Below, piece after piece: positions 53,186 through 61,345 of a stretch of DNA of 64,000 nt. Position numbers and translations under genes: made by a program. Every line of letters starts with the position of its first letter. Position 1 is the first letter of the stretch. The notes under the pieces were generated by a model, which saw only the letters and a list, made by a program, of their open reading frames with translations, ran no database searches and was not told where the DNA came from. Source of the stretch: an uncultured Alphaproteobacteria bacterium. GTDB lineage: Bacteria; Pseudomonadota; Alphaproteobacteria; HIMB59; GCA-002718135. Location of the stretch: NCBI GenBank assembly GCA_902587565.1, contig CACILT010000003.1, positions 1 through 64,000 on the forward strand, given 5' to 3'.

Positions 53186-53207
53186 TGGGAGAGCAAATGC
53201 TCTCCCA
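53186..53207. terminator. Hairpin after amt-2
   Basis: A 10-bp stem, TGGGAGAGCA with TGCTCTCCCA, 2 bases apart. As with the hairpin after amt-1, the T-tract (TTTTTT) is on the plus strand side; reading in the amt direction the hairpin is preceded by AAAAAA and followed by AAAACTC. It is thus not a standard minus-strand terminator. The arrangement A-tract, hairpin, ribosome-binding site, small gene is repeated after both amt genes. Confidence 0.65.
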
Positions 53208-53256
53208 TTTTTTAGTGACCAACTATAAGGAGTTGATGTGCTAATCACTAAATTCA

Positions 53257-54543
53257 TTAGTCTCTGATGCTGTAAGCCATTACACCTACTTCAGATTTAT
53301 CAGTACCAAGTTTTTCAGCTTCTTCACTTATTCTAATACCAAAGAGCATTTTCATGATGTACCAAATTATAAATGATACAACAAAAACGAAAACGTTAAT
53401 TGCTATTATACCGTAAAGTTGAGCTCCAAAACTTGCTGCGCTGTTTGAAATTGGAACAACTAATGTTCCAAAAATTCCAGCAAAACCGTGTACAGGAATT
53501 GCTCCAACAACATCGTCAATTTTAAGTGAAATTAAAAGTCTTGTACCATAGAAGACAATTAATCCACCAATAGCACCAATAATCACTGCTAAGAATGGAG
53601 AAGGTGCTAATGGTTCTGCAGTAATTGCTACCAAACCACCTAATGCTCCGTTAAGCATCATAACAACATCTGTTTTACCAGTTACTAGTCTTGAAATGAC
53701 TGCACAAGCCATTACACCTGCACCAGCTGCCAAGTTAGTATTAATATATATTGTTGCTACTGCTGTAACATCATCAAATGTACCCATAGCTAATTGTGAT
53801 CCACCGTTAAATCCGAACCATCCAAGCCATAGAATAAATACACCTAAAGTTGCAAGAGGAATTGATGAATTTGCAAAAGGCTCCATTGGAGCTGCTTCAC
53901 CACTATCAGTGAATCTTCCTAATCTTGGGCCTAATAAAATTGCACCAGCAAGTGCTGCTGCTGCTCCTGCACTATGAACTAGAGTTGAACCAGCAAAATC
54001 TGAGAAACCAGCTTCCGCTAAGTATCCTCCACCCCACTGCCAACCCATTTCGATTGGATAAATGAAACCAGTTAATAAAGCACAAAAAATAAAGAATGGC
54101 CAAATTTTGATTCTTTCAGCTAGTGTTCCAGATACGATTGAGCATGTTGTTGCACAAAATACCATCTGAAAGAACCAGTCAGAACCGTCTGAATAACCTG
54201 TATCAAGAGCGCTACCATCACTCCAAGGAAGTGGAGATCCGATAAAACCGCCTGCAGGAATGCCATATGCCATATTGTAGCCAACTATCCAGAACATTAA
54301 GCCAGCTATTGAATATAAGCCTATATTTTTTGCAGCAATTGTTGCTACACTTTTGGACGTAACAAGCCCTGATTCAAGCATTGCAAATCCTGCTGCCATC
54401 CACATGACTAAGAATCCAGATACAAGAAATAGGAATGTATTTAAAATGTATTGCACTTCACCATCTACTTCTGCTCTCGCGTATGAACTAAAGAGCATAA
54501 AGACGGCAATAATGCTAATGAAATATATAGATTTTTTTAACAT
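53257..54543 (-). CDS. amt: Ammonium transporter, copy 2
   Basis: 428 aa from ATG 54543, which has GGAGGA 4 bases upstream; the longer frame (54573) lacks this. Same architecture as amt-1: N-terminal signal (FISIIAVFMLFSSYARAEVDG), MAAGFAMLESGLVTSKSVA, GSTLVHSAGAAAALAG, GWFGFNGGSQLAMG, IPVHGFAGIFGTL, ending SEVGVMAYSIRD. Passive or electrogenic uptake of ammonium at the inner membrane. Relative to amt-1 it is clearly diverged in protein but shares nearly the same riboswitch leader. Confidence 0.95.
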   Translation of the reverse strand: MLKKSIYFISIIAVFMLFSSYARAEVDGEVQYILNTFLFLVSGFLVMWMAAGFAMLESGLVTSKSVATIAAKNIGLYSIAGLMFWIVGYNMAYGIPAGGFIGSPLPWSDGSALDTGYSDGSDWFFQMVFCATTCSIVSGTLAERIKIWPFFIFCALLTGFIYPIEMGWQWGGGYLAEAGFSDFAGSTLVHSAGAAAALAGAILLGPRLGRFTDSGEAAPMEPFANSSIPLATLGVFILWLGWFGFNGGSQLAMGTFDDVTAVATIYINTNLAAGAGVMACAVISRLVTGKTDVVMMLNGALGGLVAITAEPLAPSPFLAVIIGAIGGLIVFYGTRLLISLKIDDVVGAIPVHGFAGIFGTLVVPISNSAASFGAQLYGIIAINVFVFVVSFIIWYIMKMLFGIRISEEAEKLGTDKSEVGVMAYSIRD

Positions 54544-54570
54544 TAATCCTCCATTATAAATTTCACAGTA

Positions 54571-54591
54571 CATGGCTCACATTGAGTCATG
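54571..54591 (-). promoter_or_regulatory. Expression-platform hairpin of amt-2 leader
   Basis: On the minus strand CATGACTCA pairs with TGAGCCATG around ATG, with one mismatch (A-C). It lies 18 bases upstream of the GGAGGA ribosome-binding site, matching the place of the amt-1 hairpin at 52533-52553. Several pairs differ from that hairpin by compensating changes. Confidence 0.55.
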
Positions 54592-54635
54592 CGTTACTTT
54601 TCATGCTTAGCTATGGAAATTAATTACTAAGATCC

Positions 54636-54686
54636 GCGTTCCTTCGGTTTAACCTACTTCCGATTTGCCTAAGGGCAAATTGAACG
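54636..54686 (-). promoter_or_regulatory. Glutamine riboswitch aptamer (glnA class), proximal, amt-2 leader
   Basis: Minus strand: CGTTCA, hairpin ATTTGCC/GGCAAAT around CTTA, CGGAAGTAGG, short arm, then CGAAGGAACGC. Compared with the amt-1 proximal aptamer, the hairpin arm is one pair longer and the second arm differs (GGTTAAACC versus GGTATACCC), while all invariant bases are kept. This pattern supports selection on structure. Confidence 0.88.
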
Positions 54687-54702
54687 ATTTATAACTTTGC
54701 AT

Positions 54703-54753
54703 GCGTTCCTTCGACTTTCGTCTACTTCCGTCACCCTAAAAGAGTGATGAACG
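54703..54753 (-). promoter_or_regulatory. Glutamine riboswitch aptamer (glnA class), distal, amt-2 leader
   Basis: Identical over 51 bases to the distal aptamer of amt-1. It is 16 bases upstream of the proximal aptamer. Any transcription start must lie upstream of 54753, in the A+T-rich region containing the palindrome at 54811. Confidence 0.88.
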
Positions 54754-54810
54754 TATTTAATGAAATAGTTTATTATTAAATTTTAGTAAGAATATTTAAG
54801 AGAATATTGG

Positions 54811-54827
54811 TATGCAATAATTGCATA
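54811..54827. promoter_or_regulatory. Candidate operator: 17-bp perfect palindrome upstream of amt-2 leader
   Basis: TATGCAATAATTGCATA, 8+1+8, is 58 bases upstream of the distal aptamer and 32 bases after the end of the Gfo/Idh/MocA gene. It is placed where a promoter-level operator for amt-2 would be. It does not have the TGCAC/GTGCA spacing of an NtrC site. No equivalent is seen upstream of the amt-1 leader. Confidence 0.4.
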
Positions 54828-54858
54828 TATTAAAAAAACTACTAAAATCGCCAAAATA

Positions 54859-56004
54859 TCAATTTATTTCAGATAAATTTATCCACTTAGAATTTTTATT
54901 ACTCGAATCCACAGTAGCATTAATAAATTTCATTATGTGCAATCCATCATCTATATTTGGAAGAACTTTTAATAATTCATCTTTGTTGTCCTTATTCTGG
55001 ATGACATCTGCAGCGTCTGAATAAATTTGTGCGAAAGCTTCAATAAATGCTTCTGGATGACCCGGCGGTATTCTTGTGTGCCCCATAGATTCTGATGTTT
55101 GTATTACACTTCCTCTTGTAATTACTTTATCGAGTTCTCCTATTTGTGAAAATCTTGCATAATTAGGGTTCTCTTGTGCCCAATGCAAAGCTCCCTTTTC
55201 ACCGTATATAGAAAGTGTAATATTATTTTCTTCTCCAATAGCTACTTGAGAAACACTCAAATTACCTTTTGATCCATCTTCCATTCTAATTAGAATACTT
55301 GCATTATCATCAAGCATTCTTCCTTCAACAAATGTTGTTAAATCAGCGGCAACTTCTTTAACTCTTGTATTAGTAACAAATTCCGCAAGATGCATGATGT
55401 GACTTCCTATATCTCCAACGCATCCTGCAACACCACTTCTTGCTGGATCTGTTCTCCACTGTGCCTGTTTATTAGATTCTTCTTCTTTAGATCCAAGCCA
55501 TCCTTGCAAGTAACCTCCTCTAATCACTCTTATTTTGCCAAGTAAACCATCTTTGATAATTCTTCTCATTTCTCTAATTACAGGATAGCCACTATAATTA
55601 TGAGTTAAAAAAAAATGTGCATTTGATTTTTTGACAGCATTGTGTAAATCTGTAGCCTGATCCATTGTTGCAGTAAGTGGTTTATCGCATATTACATTAA
55701 TATTTTTGGATAAAAATTTTATTGAAGGTTGTGCGTGTAAATGATTTGGAGTAACTATTGAAACAACTTGAATGCCATCTTCTATCTCAGATTCTTTATT
55801 AGCCATAGTTTCAAAATCTGGATAATTTCTAGATAAATCTATTCCTAATTCATTTGCTGAATTTATACCGTTTTCAACGTTTGAAGAAAAACATCCTGCT
55901 ACAAGTTCATATTTATTATCTAAACTCATAGCATGCCTATGCCATTTACCTACCTGTCCACCAATTCCTCCACCAATCATTCCTATTCTCAGTCTCTTTT
56001 TCAT
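54859..56004 (-). CDS. Gfo/Idh/MocA-family dehydrogenase
   Basis: 381 aa. Rossmann motif GMIGGGIGGQVGKWHRHA; the catalytic-Lys motif is NVICDKPLTATMDQA; the C-terminal domain has GCVGDIGSHIMHLAEFV with the conserved Asp/His pair. NAD(P)-dependent oxidation of a sugar, inositol or derivative. Co-transcribed with the sugar isomerase-like gene 9 bases upstream, a common pairing in inositol/sugar catabolism (iolG/iolE, mocA/mocC). Substrate unknown. Confidence 0.92.
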   Translation of the reverse strand: MKKRLRIGMIGGGIGGQVGKWHRHAMSLDNKYELVAGCFSSNVENGINSANELGIDLSRNYPDFETMANKESEIEDGIQVVSIVTPNHLHAQPSIKFLSKNINVICDKPLTATMDQATDLHNAVKKSNAHFFLTHNYSGYPVIREMRRIIKDGLLGKIRVIRGGYLQGWLGSKEEESNKQAQWRTDPARSGVAGCVGDIGSHIMHLAEFVTNTRVKEVAADLTTFVEGRMLDDNASILIRMEDGSKGNLSVSQVAIGEENNITLSIYGEKGALHWAQENPNYARFSQIGELDKVITRGSVIQTSESMGHTRIPPGHPEAFIEAFAQIYSDAADVIQNKDNKDELLKVLPNIDDGLHIMKFINATVDSSNKNSKWINLSEIN

Positions 56005-56013
56005 AAATTTTCT

Positions 56014-57066
56014 CTATATCCCTAATATTTTTTTATTTGCTTTTTCATCTGTTCCAGAACTTGCAAAATCATCAAATGCTTTTTCAGTAACTTCAATAAT
56101 ATGATTTTGAATAAATGGAGCTCCTTCTGCAGCACCTTGTTCAGGGCTTTTAATACAGCATTCCCATTCCAAAACTGCCCAACCATCAAAGTTATAACCT
56201 GAAAGTTTTGAAAAAATTGATTTAAAATCAACCTGACCATCACCTAGCGATCTAAATCTCCCTGCTCTGTTAATCCAAGATTGATACCCTCCATATACAC
56301 CTTGCCGACCAGATGGATTAAATTCAGCATCTTTTACATGAAACATTTTTATTCTTTCATGATAAATATCAATGTGATCGAGATAGTTTAAACATTGAAG
56401 AACATAATGGCTTGGATCATAAAGCATATTACATCGATTATGGTTCTTAACTTTTTCTAAAAACATTTCAAAAGTAGAGCCATCATGTAAATCTTCACTG
56501 GGATGAATTTCATAACAAAGGTCTACTCCACACTCATCAAATTTATCTAAAATTGGATGCCATCTTTTTGCTAATTCACCAAAAGCTTCATCTTCTAAAC
56601 CTTCAGGTCTTTGAGGAAATGGATAAAGAAAGGGCCAACATAAAGCTCCGGAAAATGTAGCAGCAGTTTTTAAATTTAAGTTTTTTGATGCTTGAGCGAC
56701 ATTCATCATCCTTTTTACTGCCCATTCTTGTCTAGCTTTTGGATTACCCTTTACCTCATCAGCAGCAAAACCATCAAAGAGTGTGTCATAAGCAGGATGA
56801 ACTGCAACCAATTGACCGGTTAGATGAGATGCAATATCAGTTATTTCAAGATTAAAATTTTTTGCTATTCCTTTTATTTCATCACAGTAATCTTTGCTCG
56901 AAGCTGCTTTATCCAAATCAAAAACTGCTAAATTTTCTGCTGGCAATTGAATTCCTTTATATCCAAGATCAGATACCCATTTACATATACTAGGTAGTGA
57001 ATTAAATGGTTCTTTATCTCCTATAAACTGTGCTAAAAATATTGCAGGTCCTTTAATTTTTTTCAT
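56014..57066 (-). CDS. Sugar phosphate isomerase/epimerase (xylose isomerase-like TIM barrel)
   Basis: 350 aa. Metal-ligand segments of the AP-endonuclease-2/xylose-isomerase-like barrel: VDLCYEIHPSEDLHDG (Glu), NMLYDPSHYVLQ (Asp, His), IKMFHVKDAEF (His) and GWAVLEWECCIKSPEQGA (Glu). Resembles IolE/MocC-type enzymes. With the downstream MocA-type dehydrogenase it forms a two-gene sugar/polyol unit. Specific reaction not readable. Confidence 0.9.
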   Translation of the reverse strand: MKKIKGPAIFLAQFIGDKEPFNSLPSICKWVSDLGYKGIQLPAENLAVFDLDKAASSKDYCDEIKGIAKNFNLEITDIASHLTGQLVAVHPAYDTLFDGFAADEVKGNPKARQEWAVKRMMNVAQASKNLNLKTAATFSGALCWPFLYPFPQRPEGLEDEAFGELAKRWHPILDKFDECGVDLCYEIHPSEDLHDGSTFEMFLEKVKNHNRCNMLYDPSHYVLQCLNYLDHIDIYHERIKMFHVKDAEFNPSGRQGVYGGYQSWINRAGRFRSLGDGQVDFKSIFSKLSGYNFDGWAVLEWECCIKSPEQGAAEGAPFIQNHIIEVTEKAFDDFASSGTDEKANKKILGI

Positions 57067-57100
57067 ACATTTTCTCCAAAACTATTTAAACATGAAACTT

Positions 57101-57829
57101 TTAGGTAGTCATTAAATTTTTAAAATTTTCGTATAATTTTTTAGTATTATTGTTCATTTCTTGAATATTATTTCTAAGCAATATATCAAGTTCATCAATC
57201 GAGTTTTTTCCTAAATATTTTTCTAAAGCATTTTTTAATTCAGGAACTTTGGACCATTTAATGATTGTGTTTTCATCTACTTCCATATGAAATTGAATAC
57301 CATAAGCATGATTTTTATACTTAAATATTTGAAATTTTGTAATATCTGATGAACCTAAAATAGTAACTTCAGAATTATTTAGTTCACTTACTTCGTAACT
57401 ATGCCATTGCAATGCTTTAATCTGATTATCAAAATTTTGAAAAATTTGATCTTTTTTTTTATTATCTAAAATATTAATATTTAAAACCCCAATTTCAGGA
57501 GGATTAGATTTAATTACTTTACCGCCAAGAATTTCACCTAAAAATTGACAGCCTAAGCAGATTCCGAGATATGGTTTTTGATTATTTAGAACAAATTCCT
57601 TTATCTTGTTTTTTTCATCAATCATCCACGGATATTGTTCTTCCATCCAAGTATCCATTGGTCCACCTAAACATATCATTCCATCAAATATATCAAGATT
57701 AATAGGAATCTTTTCTCCTTCGTCCAATCGAATAATAGTTGTTTCTACTAAGTCTTCATTCATTAACTTGGTAAAGTACCCAGGTGTTACTAAGGGCGTA
57801 TGTTGAAGAATAATTATTTTATGAGACAC
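57101..57829 (-). CDS. Class I glutamine amidotransferase-like protein
   Basis: 242 aa. Catalytic Cys in YLGICLGCQFLGEILGG, and the His/Glu pair in GIQFHMEVDENTIIKW. PGYFTKLMNED and DGMICLGGPMDTWMEEQYPW are typical of stand-alone GuaA-like amidotransferases of unknown acceptor (gamma-glutamyl hydrolase or transferase roles are known in relatives). The start overlaps the end of ogt by 11 bases. Confidence 0.87.
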   Translation of the reverse strand: MSHKIIILQHTPLVTPGYFTKLMNEDLVETTIIRLDEGEKIPINLDIFDGMICLGGPMDTWMEEQYPWMIDEKNKIKEFVLNNQKPYLGICLGCQFLGEILGGKVIKSNPPEIGVLNINILDNKKKDQIFQNFDNQIKALQWHSYEVSELNNSEVTILGSSDITKFQIFKYKNHAYGIQFHMEVDENTIIKWSKVPELKNALEKYLGKNSIDELDILLRNNIQEMNNNTKKLYENFKNLMTT

Positions 57830-58259
57830 TTTGTTCTAAGTTGAGTAATCTTTTTTTTAATTTGATACCCCCTCTACCAGAAAATCCTCCAAGTTTACCA
57901 TCACTACGAATTACACGGTGACAGGGGATAATAAGTAAAAGTTTATTTTGTCCACAAACATTACCTACATATCTTGGAGAGGTACCAACTTTTTTTGCTA
58001 TTTCTCCGTATGTTGAAACTTTACCATATTTAATTTTAGATAATTCTTTCCAAATTTTTTTTTGTAAAGGGGAACCTTCAAAAGAATAGTTAATTTTAAA
58101 ATTTTTAAGTTTTCCAGAAGCATATAAATTAATCTGATTTTTAATATTAATTAAATCAATTATTTTATTTGTTTTACCAAAGCTAAGTGAATAAACATTA
58201 CCTCTGTTTTTTTTCACTGTAATCCAACCAAGTTTAGTTTCAAAACAAGCTGTTTCCAT
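57819..58259 (-). CDS. ogt: Methylated-DNA--[protein]-cysteine S-methyltransferase
   Basis: 146 aa. Suicide repair protein for O6-methylguanine. The acceptor Cys is in IIPCHRVIRSDGKLGGFSGR, preceded by the helix-turn-helix GKVSTYGEIAKKVGTSPRYVGN and its Arg finger. Normal length for Ogt; the N-terminal domain is short. Confidence 0.95.
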   Translation of the reverse strand: METACFETKLGWITVKKNRGNVYSLSFGKTNKIIDLINIKNQINLYASGKLKNFKINYSFEGSPLQKKIWKELSKIKYGKVSTYGEIAKKVGTSPRYVGNVCGQNKLLLIIPCHRVIRSDGKLGGFSGRGGIKLKKRLLNLEQSVS

Positions 58260-58312
58260 ATAAAATTAATAACATTATTGAATGAATCTATCAAAATAAT
58301 TTATAGTAAATA

Positions 58313-58519
58313 ATGGATGAAGATAATTTAAATCTAGAGATTAGAAAATTTCTTAAACAAGTTGGTATTAGCTCGCAACGTGAAATAGAAAATTACATAC
58401 GAAAAAAATTTTCTGAAGGAAGTATCAAAATAGGTGAATCTATAAAAGTGTCTATGAATTTATCATCTGAGGATGGAGAGCTTAATCATTCAATTAAAGA
58501 AGATTTAAAAATAAAATAA
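58313..58519 (+). CDS. DUF6494 family small protein
   Basis: 68 aa. The pattern NLEIRKFLKQVGISSQREIENYIRK, then a short linker and a basic beta-rich end, matches the small alphaproteobacterial family DUF6494. Function unknown. Single gene divergent from ogt, with a 53-base gap and no clear ribosome-binding site. Confidence 0.75.
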   Translation: MDEDNLNLEIRKFLKQVGISSQREIENYIRKKFSEGSIKIGESIKVSMNLSSEDGELNHSIKEDLKIK

Positions 58520-58563
58520 TTTTTTAAAATTTAATTAAAAAATATTTAAGATAGAATTTTTAT

Positions 58564-60066
58564 CTAAAATATTTTTGCATACTTTCTTAAATCTACGTTA
58601 CTTATTGTTTTAAAAGTTCCATCGCCATTATTTATATAAACATCGTTATTACCTGAGTTTAGCCAATGACCGTTGACCATAAAGTCTATATTACCATCAA
58701 AGTTAATATCTGCTGGATGTAATGATAAATACCAACCATTCTCTTCGTGATTAACTTCTGACATAGGCCAATTCTCTTTTTTATACTTAGTCACACTATG
58801 TACAGATTGTTGCCAACCAATTGTGAAATTTCCCTTACCATCATTCAAGTAAGTAATTAAATAACCGCCTACATAGTTAAGACCTATGGTCGAACCTACT
58901 AAATCCATATCACCATCATTATCAACATCAGCAACCATAGTGCCTACTGGATTACAAAGTGGAATTTTTTCTTTAGTCTTTGAATGATATCCTACATTTT
59001 TTATTTCTTTTGAATTTTTAGTGTTCCATTTGTTAGTACCATTACCCCAAAGAATTCTTAGACTGTGTCTGTTTTTAGAACTTTTTTGATGACCCTTCCA
59101 GTTGCTATGATATTTAAAACAATCTGAACTATGAGCACCAGCCAACATATCGATGTATCCATCACCATCAAAATCTGCGTGTCTTACAATAAATGCAAAT
59201 TGATTACCACAAGTTGAGCTTTTCATATTACCTTTACCGTCGTTGATAAGACAAATCATTTCACCGTTGTTTCCTTTCCAATCAATACTTGCAAGAATAA
59301 TATCAATATCACCATCTTTATCAAAGTCACCTGCATCAGCTCTATGTGAATAATTACAAATTCTATTATATTTTTTGTTAAAGTCTTTACCTTCACCAAT
59401 ATGTGTTTCACTTGACTCTTTTAAGAATCCTTCTGGCTGTGACAAGAAATAAGAATGATAACCACCGCAACCTGTTCCAAAATCATTAACGGCCGCTGCC
59501 AAATAAATATCGTCCCAACCGTCGCCATTGAAATCTGCAATTAGTGGTTGTGCAGTTCCACTTTGAATGAATGGTAAATTGTCTTGTATTAACCCTGTAC
59601 CCCAATATGACTCTTTTCCTTCAGCCCTTCCAGTTTCTTTTTTACCAAGAATAATTTGATAGTTATGTTGTGTAACACCCTTCTCCGCCAAACAAGCACC
59701 AGCATCTTTATTAGCTTTACAAACATAGATACCTTGATCCTCGTCTAATTTTGCTTTGAATTGCTTATCAAGATTTAAAACAGTTACTACGTAATCTTGA
59801 ACACCATCTCTGTTGAAATCTCCTGTTGCAATAAAATCATGCATTGTAAACCAAAATTGGGTTTTATCATACGCTAAGAGTTTCGCTAGAAATTGATCCT
59901 TAAGCATCTTTTTTGGTAGAAGCCATTTTTTCTTACCATTCAAATTTTTTTCCCACAAGTACTTGGTATCAAATCCTTGACCAGCTTGAAAAGGATATTT
60001 CTCTGTTGTTATTGCAGTAGTTGATAGAAATATCGTAATTAAAAAAAAAGTTGCAAACTTAAACAT
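58564..60066 (-). CDS. Secreted FG-GAP/VCBS repeat protein
   Basis: 500 aa from ATG 60066, which gives a signal peptide (KFATFFLITIFLSTTAITTEK); the longer frame runs into the peptidase gene. Six or more Ca2+-binding loops of the DxDxDG kind are visible: DFNRDGVQDY, DFNGDGWDDI, DFDKDGDIDI, DFDGDGYIDM, DVDNDGDMDL and DINFDGNIDF, spaced as in an integrin-like beta-propeller. Cys residues are scattered. Periplasmic or extracellular; ligand unknown. No enzyme domain seen. Confidence 0.85.
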   Translation of the reverse strand: MFKFATFFLITIFLSTTAITTEKYPFQAGQGFDTKYLWEKNLNGKKKWLLPKKMLKDQFLAKLLAYDKTQFWFTMHDFIATGDFNRDGVQDYVVTVLNLDKQFKAKLDEDQGIYVCKANKDAGACLAEKGVTQHNYQIILGKKETGRAEGKESYWGTGLIQDNLPFIQSGTAQPLIADFNGDGWDDIYLAAAVNDFGTGCGGYHSYFLSQPEGFLKESSETHIGEGKDFNKKYNRICNYSHRADAGDFDKDGDIDIILASIDWKGNNGEMICLINDGKGNMKSSTCGNQFAFIVRHADFDGDGYIDMLAGAHSSDCFKYHSNWKGHQKSSKNRHSLRILWGNGTNKWNTKNSKEIKNVGYHSKTKEKIPLCNPVGTMVADVDNDGDMDLVGSTIGLNYVGGYLITYLNDGKGNFTIGWQQSVHSVTKYKKENWPMSEVNHEENGWYLSLHPADINFDGNIDFMVNGHWLNSGNNDVYINNGDGTFKTISNVDLRKYAKIF

Positions 60067-60091
60067 AAAATTTTTTAAATTTTTGAACGAG

Positions 60092-61345
60092 TTAATTAAT
60101 ACGATTTTGTATTTTATCAATATTTTCAAGTTTAGATAATGGTCCAATACTCGATATAGTTATTGGCCCTTTTACAATTTCATTAGCAATCTTTTGAACA
60201 GTCTCTTTAGAGACCTTGTCTATATTTTTAATAGTTTCAGCGGGTTCAATTATTCTATTAAAGACCAGAAGTTGTCTAGCAGCACTTTCACATCTTCTAA
60301 ATGCACTTTCTCTTCCCATCATTAAACTTGCTTTCAACTGAGCTTTACCTCTATTGATTTCCTTTTCTGTAATTGAGTTAGGACTTTCGTTTAATTGATC
60401 ACATAAAACAGGTATAAGTTCTTGAATTTGATTTTCTCCTGTCCCACAATAGATACCAAAAACACCTGTATCGGTGTAAGATGAGCTGAAAGAGGAAATG
60501 CCATATACAAGGCCACGTTTCTCTCTAATCTCTTGAAACAATCTTGATGACATACCTCCACCTAATAAAGAAGAATAAACCAATAAAGAATAGTAATCAT
60601 CATGGTGATAATCTATACCTTCAAAACCAAGTAATAAGTGAATCTGTTCTAATTTTTTATCTTCTCTGTATTCTCCAGATTTATAATCTGCTTTTTGTCT
60701 TTCAGTAGATAATCCAGTTGGAAGATTAGTGCATGATTTTTTGATTGATTCTACAAATTGATCATGGTCAATTTTACCTGCTGCACTTATAATCATTTTT
60801 TTTGGATTATAATGATTCATCATAAAGTCTCTGACTTCATCTCTTGAAATATTTTTAATAATATCAGTTTTACCCAATATGGAACGTCCCATTGGCTGAT
60901 CTGGGTATGCTTTTTCTTGCCAATAATCAAAAATCATATCATCAGGAGTATCAAGGTACATTCCAATTTCTTGAATTATGACTCCTCTTTCTCGATTAAG
61001 TTCATCTTCAGCAAATGTAGAATTTTGCAAGATATCTGTCAGAATATCTATTCCATAATGTAGATCATCAGCTAAGAGCTTTACATAATAAGCTGTTATT
61101 TCCTTTGAAGTATAAGCATTTATATCTCCGCCAACATTTTCAATTGTTTCAGCAATTTGAAGAGCATTTTTAGTTGATGTACCCTTAAAAGCCATATGCT
61201 CTAAAAGATGAGCGACACCATTTATGTCTTTTGTTTCATCTCTACCACCAACAAAATTCCAAATACCCATTGATACTGTTTCCAGCCCTGGCATATTCTG
61301 GGTTACTATTCTTAATCCGTTTTCTAGTATTGTAATTTTATGCAT
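60092..61345 (-). CDS. M16-family zinc peptidase (processing-peptidase-like)
   Basis: 417 aa, single-length M16B protein. The inverted zinc motif HxxEH is HLLEHMAFKG and the third ligand Glu lies in ELNRERGVIIQEI. The C-terminal half has the RxY-like region LLGGGMSSRLFQEIREKRGLVYGI. Homologous to mitochondrial processing peptidase beta; in alphaproteobacteria it is found beside thrC, as here. No signal peptide. Its start overlaps the thrC end by 8 bases. Confidence 0.94.
   Translation of the reverse strand: MHKITILENGLRIVTQNMPGLETVSMGIWNFVGGRDETKDINGVAHLLEHMAFKGTSTKNALQIAETIENVGGDINAYTSKEITAYYVKLLADDLHYGIDILTDILQNSTFAEDELNRERGVIIQEIGMYLDTPDDMIFDYWQEKAYPDQPMGRSILGKTDIIKNISRDEVRDFMMNHYNPKKMIISAAGKIDHDQFVESIKKSCTNLPTGLSTERQKADYKSGEYREDKKLEQIHLLLGFEGIDYHHDDYYSLLVYSSLLGGGMSSRLFQEIREKRGLVYGISSFSSSYTDTGVFGIYCGTGENQIQELIPVLCDQLNESPNSITEKEINRGKAQLKASLMMGRESAFRRCESAARQLLVFNRIIEPAETIKNIDKVSKETVQKIANEIVKGPITISSIGPLSKLENIDKIQNRIN

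Larger units (their letters stand above)
54601..54753 (-). repeat. 153-bp leader repeat, copy upstream of amt-2
   Basis: Partner of 52561-52713. The first 23 bases and the whole distal aptamer are identical in both copies. This region, with the 105 bases that separate it from the Gfo/Idh/MocA gene, makes up most of the only gap over 300 bases in the window (54544-54858). Confidence 0.9.

Noticed and set aside
51179-53207. Hairpins after the amt genes as ordinary terminators of amt
   Set aside because: The T-tracts are on the plus-strand side; in the amt direction an A-tract precedes the stem and no U-tract follows.
54811-54827. NtrC binding site
   Set aside because: The half-site spacing and sequence (TGCAA-N3-TTGCA) do not match TGCAC-N7-GTGCA.
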